Shown: positions 1 to 20,592 of the stretch, piece after piece | How positions within the stretch are numbered: the first letter of the stretch is position 1 | How the letters are laid out: every line of letters starts with the position of its first letter | From: Amoebidium appalachense | Lineage: Eukaryota; Ichthyosporea | Assembly (NCBI GenBank): GCA_963693365.1 | Contig: CAVNZM010000001.1 | Span: 15,810,001-15,874,000 of the forward strand | Reading direction: 5' to 3' | DNA: 64,000 bases | The notes under the pieces: model-generated | Seen by the model: the letters and a program-made list of their open reading frames with translations, nothing else | Told to the model about the DNA's origin: nothing | Databases searched by the model: none | Program-made: the position numbers and the translations under genes

Positions 1-116
1 GCCTCCCGTATTAGGACATTCCCCATTCTTCCCACTGTCTAGACGATCTTGTGGCAACCCTCCCCCCCCCCCCTCCCCACGACACGCATGCACGCACACA
101 CACACCCCCACCCACA

Positions 117-232
117 CCACCTACCCTCCTTTGACGGGAATATGAACTAGCAACCCACACCACCTACCCTCCTTTGACGGGAATATGAACTAGCAACCCA
201 CACCACCTACCCTCCTTTGACGGGAATATGAG
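117..232. repeat. 42-bp tandem repeat, three copies, including a splice-donor-like stretch
   Basis: The unit caccacctaccctcctttg... occurs at about 117, 159 and 201. On the minus strand each copy carries ggtgtgggt(t/g)gctag, the same sequence as the donor of the 90-bp exon at 260-349. The array therefore repeats the first part of that intron, including its 5' splice site. Confidence 0.75.
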
Positions 233-259
233 GCCTATGAAGAAACTAGCCACCCACAC

Positions 260-349
260 CGTGTCGCTCTTTGTGTCTGCCTTGTCTTCTTTCACTTCCA
301 GCATGGGCTTGTTGGCTCGTTTCTCATATTCTTCTCGTGAAAGCTTGGC
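260..349 (-). CDS. Candidate 90-bp internal exon, possibly 3' part of the poly(A) polymerase gene
   Basis: On the minus strand, ttttttctccccag precedes 90 nt of open frame (30 codons, phase 0 at both ends), followed by the donor gtgtgggt. The peptide is highly charged (AKLSREEYEKRANKP, then LEVKEDKADTKSDT) and unlike the translated repeats around it. No domain is recognised. Its position and strand suit a downstream exon of the polymerase gene, but a separate gene running off the left edge is equally possible. Confidence 0.45.
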
Positions 350-371
350 CTGGGGAGAAAAAACGAGAGGG

Positions 372-373
372 AC

Positions 374-409
<36 letters not shown>

Positions 410-510
410 TATAAATAATATGTGGTCGAGTACGAAGTACACAATACGGACCTAATACGGAGTGCAAACCACACAGAGCACACTTTTTCTTTTCTTTCCC
501 TTTTTTTTTG

Positions 511-550
<40 letters not shown>

Positions 551-960
551 ATGTGTGATCGAGCACGAAGTACACATGTATAACCGACCTAATACGGAGT
601 GCAAACCACACAAAGAACACACATTATGGGGGGGGGGGGGGGGTATAAAAACGTGGTAGAAAGTACTAAGCACACATTCATGACGGATAACCCACTGTGG
701 AGTTTGGAATGAAGATGGGTACGTATCATACGAGCACACCCTCAAAGTGGGCCAAAGACGTTCATTGGGGAGGGGGGGGGGGGGGGGGGGGGGGGGGGTT
801 GTTAGGGCACGATGCACATTATGAAGTACAGATTGACAGCAAATCACGTGCCGCAGATATTCCTGATTTTTTTTTTAGTTTCATAAAAAGCTTTTTTTTG
901 CGCGCCAAAACTTCCCGCCCAGATTTCCATATTTGGCTTATCAATAAGCTAAGCCAAAAA
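372..960. repeat. Four poly-G tracts in an intron-like stretch with no gene seen
   Basis: Long G runs start near 377, 514, 628 and 770. They are separated by short sequences that repeat parts of each other (gacctaatacggagtgcaaaccacacagag occurs twice). No credible exon is seen between them; open frames here are translated homopolymer. Confidence 0.85.
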
Positions 961-1073
961 AACGACACCGAGTGTACGCAATGTAGCAGAACCCACATCC
1001 ACACTAACACACCACACCAACACACCGAACACACAGGGAAGGAACACAGAGAGTATCCACGCCCAAAGAATAC

Positions 1074-1187
1074 AACAAGTTAATTATCTGGGCAGGGGAA
1101 AAGGCGGTGGGGTTAAACCGTGTGCCGGCGTTATCCATGAGTAGATGTAAATGCTTCGAAACAATGACATAGGCTTTTGGACGGGAA
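1074..1187 (-). CDS. Probable further exon of the poly(A) polymerase gene, frame uncertain
   Basis: An acceptor (cacaccaag) precedes position 1187. Joined in the phase left by the exon ending at 1540, the frame reads [13 protein letters not shown] and stops at 1131. Another frame stays open and looks more protein-like ([15 protein letters not shown], then [15 protein letters not shown]), resembling in length the C-terminal RNA-binding part of the family. Either the junction is misplaced, a small indel is present, or the protein ends early. The left coordinate is approximate. Confidence 0.4.
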
Positions 1188-1258
1188 CTTGGTGTGTGTG
1201 TGCATGCGTGTGTCTAAGTGTACGTACGTGTAGAGGTTTGCGCACGCACGTGTGTGTA

Positions 1259-1275
1259 TGTAGCGCGAGCATAGG

Positions 1276-1323
<48 letters not shown>

Positions 1324-1525
1324 CGTGTGTGTGTGTGTGTGTGTGCGTGTGTGTGTGTGTAATGTGCGTACGTGTGCGCACGGGCATGTGTGTGTGTGTG
1401 TGTGTGTGGTACTGGTAGTGACAAGGAGTAGGAGGAGGAGGAGGAGGAGTAGGAGGAGGAGGAGGAGGAGGAGGAGGAGGAGGAGGAGGGGAAGAGGAGT
1501 GGCGGGGGAGGGGGTTGGGGGGGGG
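1259..1525. repeat. (TG)n followed by (GGA)n microsatellite inside a poly(A) polymerase intron
   Basis: TG dinucleotides with CG interruptions run to about 1408, then about 20 GGA triplets at 1427-1490, then G runs. On the gene's sense strand this is CA-, TCC- and C-rich. Non-coding. Confidence 0.9.
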
Positions 1526-1539
1526 GGTGTCGAACTCAC

Positions 1540-9885
<8,346 letters not shown>

Positions 9886-10882
9886 GATGTCCAAGTTCCC
9901 GGCAGTCTGCCTGCCTGGAAAAACGTTAGTCCTCTGCTGGCTTGTCTCCGAACCTTTCTGTCTCTCAAGCGAGCGAGAAAAAGGGAGATGAAGGGACGGA
10001 ACGCGGGAGGGAAGGAAGGGGAAGAGGAAGGGGGGTTTTTTTTTTTTTTGGGGGGGGGGGGGGGGGGGCGAGGAGGGGAAGACGGAGGGAGGGGGGGGGG
10101 GGGGGGGAGAGGGGGGGGAGAGGGAAGGGGAGGGAGGGGGGGGAGGACTAATGGAATCAAACAAAACTTCGAGGAAAAGCGGGACTCTCTTGTCTGTATG
10201 TTCTGGCTATCCAAAAGAGCAAACTTTTTCCAACCGGCACTTGCTTGACCAATTCAGCAAAGCCTACGAAAAGAACGTCCAATCTGGACATAGCAGCGTG
10301 AATCGCCCAATAATAGTGATTCCCCCGAGCTTTCTGAGCTCTGAGCTTAGCGTCAACACATAAACATCTCTTGTTTTTGTGATACCGAGCTCAGTCTTCC
10401 GGGTGTACCCTATACCAACTGGGACCAATGTCAAAGTGCTTCAGCAGCAACATCCCACGTACCTTGAACGTGTATCAAACGGCCTGTAGTCTGTGCAGTT
10501 GGATCTTAGGAGCCTGGATCATAAAAGTGGGTGAATTCTAAAGACCAAGAACCCTCAACTCGTTTCCTGGTGCGTGAGCAAAACAGGAAATGCCAGGACC
10601 ACCAGGTCTGCAACTTTTACGCAAAAGCGCGAAGAAAGGTTCTCTTGTGACAAAAAAGGGGAGACTGGGGTGAAAGAGAAACGTCATGAAATTTGAAGGG
10701 ATATTCTGAAGGCGAGCACCCCAACTCTTTACAGCTATCCCCTGAACCTCGTCAACCTGTAGCTGTAGGTTCACTCGTTCCGAGTCTGCTGGGCCGGCGA
10801 CGGCAGTCTGTTTAACCTTACGTAAGGTGGTGCTAATATATCCAATTAAAATAAATACTTGTATTCATTGGCTACACATCAC
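9886..10882. other. Divergent spacer, left part
   Basis: Lies between the poly(A) polymerase start codon and the MITE. It has G/GA-rich sequence at 9995-10146, then about 730 nt of ordinary mixed sequence with no repeat and no convincing exon. Presumably it holds the polymerase promoter and 5' UTR; no clear TATA or other element was identified. Confidence 0.6.
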
Positions 10883-11211
10883 CAGAGATGGAGCGGTCTG
10901 GTCTAGTCAGCCCGGACTAGCCCGAAAAGCATTCGGGTTGGGGCTGACTAGCCCAGCCCGAAAACTAAACGGGTTGGGCTAGGGATGTTTGGGCTGGGAC
11001 CCCCCTTTAACCCCCCCCCTCACCACTATATAGCAAACCCCCAGGAGACCAAAACCCCTCCTAAAACCCCCTCCTTATATGTTGTTTGCGAAAACAGACC
11101 TGCCATATATGGTAGGTCAGCTGGCCCAACCCAACCTATTTCCAGCCCGAAACCTTTGCGGGTTGGGCTGACCCAGCCCAGACCGGCCCAAAACCCGCCG
11201 CACCATCTCTG
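10883..11211. mobile_element. Non-autonomous hAT-type MITE with 8-bp target-site duplication
   Basis: A 329-bp element bounded by inverted termini matching CAGAGATGG(A/T)GCGG (13 of 14). It is flanked by a perfect direct repeat, cacatcac, at 10875-10882 and 11212-11219. An 8-bp duplication and CAGRG-type termini are the hallmark of hAT elements. The interior is rich in inverted copies of gcccgaaa/gggttgggct, so it should fold back strongly, and it has no coding capacity. It sits 249 bp upstream of the iminopeptidase start codon. Confidence 0.8.
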
Positions 11212-11459
11212 CACATCACTCGATGAAATATTCAAATGGCTCACTGGGCCTTTTTTTTTTTTTTTTTTTTTTCATCCGCCGACCAACGCACTCGATCTGT
11301 GGCACAGGCCCTCCCCTTGAACGTATACGTGTGGTCGTGGCAAGTACATAAGGAGTAGCTGTTAAAAATACATCTTTAGTCGTAACTACAAATCCTCCAA
11401 ACTTGAGGTGAAGGTCCTAATCTCACACTTGTCCTTCTGTGTCCCTCTTCTCGGCTCAC

Positions 11460-12543
11460 ATGCTTGTTCTCCCATCCGAATCCCACTACGCCAACATGAG
11501 CGATCCAGCCTCTTACTGCCGGACCGTTCCCGGCGTAGCCACACGTGACCACAGACTCGAGCTTCCTCTCGACTATTCCAAGCCGGATGGAAAGAAGATA
11601 ACTGTGTTTGCACGGGAGGTTCTTGACGGGCGCAAGTTCGAGACAAGGGATGATTTGCCATGGATCGTGTTTTTCAATGGCGGACCAGGTTACGAGAACA
11701 GCAGGGTGGATGGGCAGCCGTTTGGGTGGATAAAGAGGCTGCTCCAGGAGTACCGCATATGTAGGTGACCCTACCAAAAAAGAAAAATCGAGGACTTACT
11801 TTGTGTTTTTATCCATTGTTTTCCCCCTTGTTCCTCTTTTTTTTTCTTCCATTATTTTTCTCTCCGAGTCACCCTGCCCTCCCAGGTTCCACCGCCAACC
11901 CCCTCAGTCATCCATGTAGACCAGACCACACCCGCACACCCATCTTTATCCCCATACCAACCCGTCCGCATGCATGTACTAGCCTTGTTGTGTTTTTTGA
12001 ATCTCTGTGTTGCCGTGTGCCTTCATTTTAACTGTGCGTGGGTACGGGTGTACTTGAGTGAACTGCAGTAGTTGCGCATGATCTAGCTATGGATCTTGCC
12101 GTTTCCATGTATGATATATTCCATACTATTTGCACAATTAATGCTATGGAAGTTCACTAAAAACCATCTTCTTTTGGTTGTGCCGGGCTGAAAGTGAACC
12201 CCGGGTACAAGTGAAATACCAGCGCCTTCGAGTCCAGACAACATCCCTTACTAAATTGACATCCATTCTCTTTTCCCCCAGTGTTTCTTGACCAGCGCGG
12301 TACTGGCCTGAGCACACCCGTTACCCTCAGCACCCACACCCATTTCGAGAGTTCCGCCGCCTTTGCCGAGTACCTCACACATTTCCGCCAAACCAACATC
12401 GTGCAGGATGCAGAGCAGTTTCGCCTGCAGGTTGCCGGAGGGAAGAAGTGGGGTATTGCCGGCCAGAGTTTTGGCGGGTGGTGCATCACAACGTACCTGT
12501 CGTTTGTCCCTGACAGTGTGGCCTTTGCACTCATAACTGGTAG

Positions 12544-12589
<46 letters not shown>

Positions 12590-12875
12590 ATACACACACA
12601 CGCACACACAACAACAACAACAACCACCAACACGCACACGCACACACACACCACCACCACCCAGTACCGTTATCTTGCCGCAGCAATTTGTATTGATGTG
12701 GTTCTGTAATGTCAGCTTAGTGATCTGGTTCCCACTACAATCGTGACGTTTAAGCTTCGTTGACAAATATGTATGAACGGTTCTGTTCACATGACTGTTG
12801 TGTCTGAGCACGAGCTTACACACAAAGTTCATATGCACCTGGCTGCGTTTCTATCCACCCACCCCGCTTCCCTCC

Positions 12876-12906
<31 letters not shown>

Positions 12907-13153
12907 AAAAAGAAAAGAAAAGAACAAACACACAGGCATACACACTTCTCCTACACACACACACATGCACACGCACACACACAGACACACACACACACAC
13001 ACGTACATACAAACACACACAAACACACACACACACATTGTCATTGGTCCTACTTCTCTGTTGTGCCTCATTCTCATGCCTCCCTCCCCACCCATCATCC
13101 ATCCCTTCTCAGACCCACAACCACATTAAACACACACACACACACACACACAC

Positions 13154-13221
<68 letters not shown>

Positions 13222-14338
13222 GGCACCCAACCCCATCGCCCCCCAACACACAAGCACATACAAAAACACATACACAAACACAAACACACACACCAAACAC
13301 AAACAGCCGGCCTCCCGCCCGCCCTGCGCACCATAGAAGAAGTCTACCAAGCCACCCACAAAACCGCCATGAGAAAGAGCAATCGCTACTACGAGATGTT
13401 TCCAGAAGATGTTGCCGCTGTCAAAGAAATTATCTCCTACCTCAGTGAAAACAAATTCATTCTCTCAAACGGCGACCATTTGACCCCCCGCCGTTTCCAA
13501 CAGCTGGGATTCTTTTTCATCGGCGGGATAGACACAGCATTTCCATCCCTCCATTTCATCATAGAACGTGCGTGGGAGACCGCCCCAGACGGGAAGAAAT
13601 ACCTCACCCCATACTTTCTCCAAGCCGTTCATGCGCGAATCAACTTCGAAACCAACCCTCTTTACATGCTCTTGCATGAGGCGATTTACGCAAACGGTCC
13701 CGGTAAGTCAACAAATTGGGCCGCTAATCGTGTACGGCCCAACGAATTTGACCCGGCCACAAACACTGTGAGGGTTAACTTTACGGGCGAGACGGTGCAC
13801 CCGTGGATATTTGACGATGTTGCTGCTTTCAGGCCTATGAAGGTAACACAAAAGCTCTCTCTCTTCCCCACCCACCCCCCACCTCACATACACACACAAA
13901 TACACACACGCACATTCCTCCCTCCGTCGCCTCCCCCCTCCCCCCCCCCCTCCCCCCTCCTCTTCTCCCCTTTGTCCCACTGTCCATTAGAAGGTCTAGG
14001 CTCGGCAAGCTAAATGCTACAACCTGGCATGAGGCTCCCGTCTACCTATTCATATCCCTCCCGCCTCTCCCCCCTCTCCGTCCTTCTTTCGCTGTCTCTG
14101 TCTCTCTCTCTCTTTCTCCAACACCCCCCCCCCCCCAAACACACACACACCCACCCGCCAGCGCCCCCTCTTGAGGATTGGTTCTGCATGTGTTGAGTAA
14201 TCTCCCTTGTGTAGATGGTCTGGCCACCAAGCCGAACATCATTTATTGGACATCTTTGGAATGTTTGCACGGTGTCTTAAACATCGGCTTGCATCGATAA
14301 ACTCTGCGGTCCATATCGTACCCTAATCCCCCCTTCCG

Positions 14339-14374
<36 letters not shown>

Positions 14375-14911
14375 GCTCTCTCTGTCCCCCCCCCCCTCCC
14401 CCTCCCCCCACCCCCTCCACACGCACACACATCCGCACAGTTACCCTCGATCACACCTACACAGAAACACACACACATCACCTCCACCACCCATACACGT
14501 CTGCCCATGCATGATCACGTACACTTATGCACAACCGCACACACACTTACACGTTCACACATGTACACACACGTACACACACACACACGTACTCGCACAC
14601 ACACACACGTACACGTACATATGCACACACACACACAGGAAGCGGCCGAGATCCTTGCATCCAAATCCGACTGGGAGCCACTCTACGACCTCGATCAGTT
14701 GCGCAAAAACACCGTCCCCATAGCGGCCGCCGTCTACTATGAAGATTTGGCCGTCACACGTGAATTCTCCGTCGAATTGGCGGAGTTAATGCCAAACTGC
14801 AAGGTGTGGATCACGAACGAGTACGAACACAGCGGGTATCGTGTGGACGGTGATAGGATTATGAGTAGGTTGCTGGCTATGGTGAACAACACGGAGTATT
14901 TTGCTTGGTAA
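11460..14911 (+). CDS. Proline iminopeptidase (alpha/beta hydrolase, peptidase family S33), 4 exons
   Basis: Removes N-terminal proline from peptides; probably cytosolic, since no signal peptide is seen. Exons: 11460-11760, 12282-12539, 13307-13842, 14639-14911. They give 455 codons plus stop with consistent phases. Landmarks: [12 protein letters not shown] (oxyanion-hole HGGPG-type motif); [10 protein letters not shown]; nucleophile elbow GQSFGGW (Ser about 163); VYYEDLAV (catalytic Asp about 401); [13 protein letters not shown] (catalytic His about 429). The long helical insertion between the Ser and Asp matches the large fungal/bacterial-type enzymes of 420-460 residues. The start is the first in-frame ATG; a second at 11496 (MSDPAS) is possible. 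The exon 2 donor is followed directly by a long C run, and exon 4 is preceded by a CA microsatellite. All three catalytic residues are present, so the gene looks functional. Confidence 0.93.
12546..12662. repeat. Poly-C plus (CA)n/(CAA)n at an intron start
   Basis: About 30 C residues begin six nt after the exon 2 donor of the iminopeptidase, then CA, CAA and CCA repeats. Confidence 0.9.
12879..13305. repeat. Poly-C/A and (CA)n tract directly upstream of an acceptor
   Basis: A C run, an A run and two CA arrays (about 12945-13036 and 13130-13218) fill the end of intron 2 of the iminopeptidase, up to the acceptor at 13306. Confidence 0.9.
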
Positions 14912-15333
14912 TGGGTCCAAACACACTTTTTTTATAATAAAAAAAGACGTAGTAACGGGTAAAAATATGGGAGTATGTTGCGTGACGTAACAGTTGAAAT
15001 TTTACGGATTTTTTGTATGGTACTGATGGGCTCGGTGAGAGTGGATGATGGTAGGTTGATGATGTAACGAAAAATGGAATTAGGAAAACGTTGGGGTGCT
15101 GGTCGGTCTAGTATAATACCTTGTGTTTATTATAAAGCTACCGGTTGGTGTTTTTATCTAATTGGAAAAGGCTTGGGCAACCCTTTTACTCAATTAAGAA
15201 GGGGTGCACGCGGGAGGAATGCCTTGCTGGACTCTATTTATATGGAAACCCTTGCTGGTAATCCCGATGGTGTTTTGTTTGATTTCAACCTGCCGTTCCT
15301 TGGGTCAACGTTAGTCTCCTTACAATATTTTTT

Positions 15334-15339
<6 letters not shown>
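14912..15339. other. Downstream region of the iminopeptidase gene
   Basis: AT-richer sequence begins with tttataataaaaaaag, a possible 3' UTR. No convincing gene. A 156-codon frame here runs into a TG/G repeat and has no recognisable domain. Confidence 0.5.
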
Positions 15340-15379
<40 letters not shown>

Positions 15380-15381
15380 GG

Positions 15382-15412
<31 letters not shown>

Positions 15413-15919
15413 TACATTTCGTGGTGGTACATTTATCATAACGGTTCCGGGTGGTGTTACCCTTTTTCCTGTTGTTACCTTTGTGATTGCGTTTGGCCGT
15501 CCAAATTTTACTGTATTTTAAGCTATTCGACGGATTTGTCATAACAACATATTGACACCGGCCACACCTTTTGGAGTGCAAATATATTCGTCATGGCATT
15601 GACCGCAGAATCCAAAATTTTCGCATGTTGTCTGTGATCACAATGTAACCGGTAACACCCCCCTCCCCCCCCCCCCCCCCCCCCCCCCCCCCGCCCTCCC
15701 TCAATCCCTCCCCTTCCCTCCTCCGCCTCCTCCGTGCGAATGCTAGCGGTCTGGAACTCTTGATTTCAGGCCAATAATGTTATGTGGTATGGTAGAGTTT
15801 GAACGCCAATAGTAGCTATAGTATTACTACTGTTTTCTAGCTAATAGCTCCTGTTAATGCAGTCAAGTCCCCTTACACAGTGCTACACCATCCGCACCAA
15901 CACTCAGGACGGGAACTTA

Positions 15920-15969
<50 letters not shown>

Positions 15970-16510
15970 GGGGAGGGGGGGGGGGGGGGGGGGGGGGTAC
16001 ATTTCGTGGTGGTACATTTATCATAACGGTTCCGGGTGGTGTTACCCTTTTTCCTGTTGTTACCTTCGTGATTGCGTTTGGCCGTCCAAATTTTACTGTA
16101 TTTTAAGCTATTCGACGGATTTGTCATAACAACATATTGACACCGGCCACACCTTTTGGAGTGCAAATATATTCGTCATGGCATTGACCGCAGAATCCAA
16201 AATTTTCGCATGTTGTCTGTGATCACAATGTAACCGGTAACACCCCCCCCCTCCCCCTCCCCCCCCCCCCCCCCCCCCCCCCCGCCTCCCTCAATCCCTC
16301 CCCTTCCCTCCTCCGCCTCCTCCGTGCGAATGCTAGCGGTCTGGAACTCTTGATTTCAGGCCAATAATGTTATGTGGTATGGTAGAGTTTGAACGCCAAT
16401 AGTAGCTATAGTATTACTACTGTTTTCTAGCTAATAGCTCCTGTTAATGCAGTCAAGTCCCCTTACACAGTGCTACACCATCCGCACCAACACTCAGGAC
16501 GGGAACTTAA
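15340..16510. repeat. 586-bp direct tandem duplication
   Basis: Two nearly identical copies (about 15340-15923 and 15924-16510). Each starts with a TG run and a G run (tacatttcgtggtgg at 15412 and 15998), contains a C run, and ends with cactcaggacgggaacttaa. Only scattered substitutions and differences in run length are visible, so the duplication is recent. No coding function recognised. Confidence 0.9.
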
Positions 16511-17575
<1,065 letters not shown>

Positions 17576-18072
17576 TTAAGGGGATCCCCTTGCTGTGATT
17601 TTTGGAAATTCCACGCATTCGATTGGATACCGGTTATCCAATCGAAGAGGTTATATTGAATTGAATCTAAAATAAATAGACTTGTTTGGTTAGTCAAGAT
17701 CCGGTATTACCATTGGCTGTAGGAATCACGATTTTGGCCGCGGAGACCCACAGTCGTGATTTCGGGGCCGAAAAGTGCCTGTAAATTTTAGTAGCCTATC
17801 GAAAGTACATCATAAATTGGCTTGTATCACACGGTGTCGACGGCAGCCACACACAGGCTTTCCCGCCAAAGTTTGGCGCAGAGAGCTCGGAGAGTTCCCG
17901 GCCGAGGACGGCGCCCTGCCGGCCCGCCCTGCGGCGCCTGGAGCGCCCGGCGGTGGTTGCCTGCACCCCAGGGGGAGCATGGGGGGACGCAGGGGAAAAG
18001 AAATGACAGTAATAAAACAGGAACTAGTACACCTCATTTGTTCATCACATCTTTTTTCAAACATGTTCGAAC

Positions 18073-19207
18073 ATGGCGGACAAGAAAGGTAGGAAGAGAG
18101 TACAAAAACGCTCAGACAATGCTACCAAGCTCACAAAGAAACAGCTACTAAAACTGCTAGCTGAACGCAAGAGAAAGAATAACGTCGAAGAAGAAAACAA
18201 CACAGACACTAGTGCAGAGGATACACAACGGGAAACCACACAGGAACAGAGCGAGGTTAGCTCAAACAGTCAGGAAAGCACCCATAGTGAGACCAGCGTT
18301 AATACTGGGGGAGGGGGGGTATCACCCCCTTCCCCCGCCCATAGTAGCCCCAATAGCCCTAGTGTAGGTAAAAGCGAATCGGAGGAAGAATGCACCCCCC
18401 CCTCGCAAAAAGCATAGAGCAGAGCTTGAAGCTACAAACACACATGCAAACACACCCACACCCACAACCACACCACGGAACGACCCCGCAGAGGGAGCAG
18501 CACAGCATGCTGTCGAGTTTGAAAATCATAGCGACGATTCCCACTCAGGTAGTGATGGCTATGACAGCAGCAGCGATGCTGAGGATGCGGGCAAGGAAAG
18601 CGGTAGCAGTGTTGGGGGCTACAAGTCCATAGGCTCTAGTGACTATTCAGACGCCGTTCCCCTCAGAGTGATGGTCCGCCTTAGCGAACGTAGGGGTTCT
18701 CTGGGGACCGAAAATGACCCACCCGCAGCTAGCATCGACCCGGTTGATGCACAAAACGCGAGTGCACAAGAAACAGAAACCACAGCCCCACTATCTATAA
18801 ATCCGGATGCAACCACCAACCCCACCAGCTCACCAACCCGAGGCTTACCCCCTAAAAAACCACGTATGCCACGCACACACCCAGATGAAAGCATAATCGA
18901 AGAGGGGCTCAAGTTTTCTAATGCTGGTCTTGATGGGAAATCGATAAAGCCCATGTACATACTCCAACACGTAGACATTTTCATACAGACCATTTGTGAC
19001 AACATGCTTTGTAAACATTGTCAAAAACCATACACGAGACGATCCGCACATGCGAGACGGACACGGGTACCCTTGGGCAAACCCTTGACCTCGATGCTTG
19101 CAACGCGGTACAACACAAAACGCCTGTTTAGGGACGAGACCACCAACAGGCATACCATTCGGATTTATGTAGTGACGGTACTTGTAATAAAAAACTTCAT
19201 CTTCTAG
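18073..19207 (+). CDS. Unidentified protein, basic/acidic low-complexity N-terminus and CxxC motif, frame broken at a C run
   Basis: ATG at 18073 begins MADKKGRKRVQKRS, followed by a Lys/Glu/Ser-rich region. The first frame stops at 18415, just after a run of eight C (18395-18402). One base fewer in that run (or two more) continues the frame as PRKKHRAELEATNTH and on through an acidic Ser/Asp stretch, LSERRGSLG and PKKPRMPR to GLKFSNAGLDGKS, then LQHVDIFIQTICDN and LCKHCQKPY. About 377 residues in all. The composition (disordered N-terminus, one compact domain with Cys pair) suits a transposase or DNA-binding protein, and a Mutator/Kolobok-like transposase start is one guess. The domain is not identified with certainty. 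A donor-like gtaccc follows at 19067, so the true 3' end may be spliced. Confidence 0.4.
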
Positions 19208-19315
19208 TGCAGCTATATCTCGCACCTCTTGAACGAGTGAGTGTTCGCACGCACAATACAGCTCGGGCGTCCCTTGACAGTCAGGGCAAACGGCGAACTC
19301 GTCGTTCTCACTCAT
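18845..19315 (-). CDS. Hypothetical Cys-rich protein or exon, antisense to the preceding ORF
   Basis: ATG at 19315 begins MSENDEFAVCPDCQG, then ELYCACEHSLVQEV and HYINPNGMPVGGLVP. The Cys pairs look zinc-binding. The first about 80 codons look protein-like. Below about 19068 (a donor-like gtaccc) the frame is antisense to the better part of the plus-strand ORF and is probably not coding. If both are real they converge near 19067. No family recognised. Confidence 0.25.
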   Translation of the reverse strand: MSENDEFAVCPDCQGTPELYCACEHSLVQEVRDIAALEDEVFYYKYRHYINPNGMPVGGLVPKQAFCVVPRCKHRGQGFAQGYPCPSRMCGSSRVWFLTMFTKHVVTNGLYENVYVLEYVHGLYRFPIKTSIRKLEPLFDYAFIWVCAWHTWFFRG

Positions 19316-20592
19316 ATTTACTTATTATGTGCTTGTGCGCGTTTGAACAACAAAGAAAGTGAGCATTTCTGGGCGTGTCACGCCTTTTGTACCCTCACGT
19401 CGCGAGGAGGAACTTCGAGGAGGGTAAACAAATCAAGGGGAACAATGTTCCCTCTGGCGTTCACTATGACAAGAGCCCCAGGCAGTTGAGACGTGCCCAG
19501 TAGCGTTGATATAATACACATATGTATAAGCCATAAAACAATAAGTAAACGCTTCATTGGTAAGGTAAAGAATCAATATTCATGCATATCATATATGATG
19601 GCCGTATGAATTCGTACTTCTTCTTCCTATGCACCGCCGAGGCCGGAGGGTGTTGCTCTACCTAGCTCCAACTACAGCCCTGCCTACCAAGTAGCCTGGA
19701 AACCACATAGCGCATGACAATAATCCAATGGCAGATAGCCCTTTTATGGTCCCTAGTGGACTAATTGGAAAAATGGCATATCGCTAATATATTTGCCATG
19801 AAAAGCCTTACTATACTCTAAAATTGAATAAAGATATACATATAACCACGTTTTTACCGACAGGTACTACACAACAGCGCCTTGGTTTGTATAACTCACA
19901 GGAACACGAAGGATTACATCTATGTAAAGCCCAATCAAATCTTCCTGTTGATCCAGCATTTCGGCGCCAAAAAACCTTATTGCGCGATCTGATTGGCTTT
20001 GCGAGGTCAACTGGCGGGAAAGCGAATGCGTGTACAGCCAATCACACGAGACTGGCGTGCACTGAATTTTGGGTGGTCGCAGAGTAGGGCAAACACACGC
20101 CGTACGGCTGGAAAGAGGCCTCTGCGAACCAGATGCAGACCGTAAACCTATCCAAAACCCAGGAAAGTGGGGTTGGAAATTCACCACTTAATATCCCCCT
20201 CCGGCGGTCGTTCCCCGTTTCCCTTCCCGACGCCCCCTTTGATACCCTTACTATACAGCACCCACCGTCTATTAGGAAGCAAGCCCTGGGAATTTTGCTG
20301 AAGGAAAATGACATTCGTACGCCTTTAGTATATATTAAAATAAGAATTACCAAGGCTGTAGGTGCTCCTTACGATTTTTTTTTCGAGGTGGATCTGGTTC
20401 CTAGAAAACCAGCTGTGGTCATTACGCTATACACGCCGGCCGCGATCTATTGGTTGAGGCGATCATCTCTCTAAGTGCGGCTCACTAATAGCCGGCCCAA
20501 ATCGTCGCTTGATTGGATCAAAGTCACGCTCTTATTTTATTAATAAATCCGGAGATATATGACCCGAAAACCCACCCAGTAGATCCCCTTAA

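Larger units (their letters stand above)
17576..20592. mobile_element. Possible TTAA-target DNA transposon, decayed
   Basis: A 3.0-kb block free of the poly-G and TG/CA repeats that fill its surroundings. It is bounded by CTTAAGGGGATC at the left and the inverse GATCCCCTTAAG at the right. TTAA duplications with GGG-starting termini are known from Kolobok and piggyBac-like elements. It holds a frame-broken Lys/Ser-rich ORF ending in a CxxC-type motif and an overlapping antisense ORF. Shared termini are only about 12 bp, which can occur by chance in 64 kb, so the element call rests mainly on the contrast with the flanks. Confidence 0.35.

Noticed and set aside
15074-15544. 156-codon plus-strand frame
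   Set aside because: Runs into TG and G repeats and no domain is recognisable; start region sits in AT-rich 3' flank.
19824-20474. Several 76-113 codon frames on both strands at 19.8-20.5 kb
   Set aside because: No start context, domain or splice signals; open frames on both strands suggest chance in a GC-balanced stretch.
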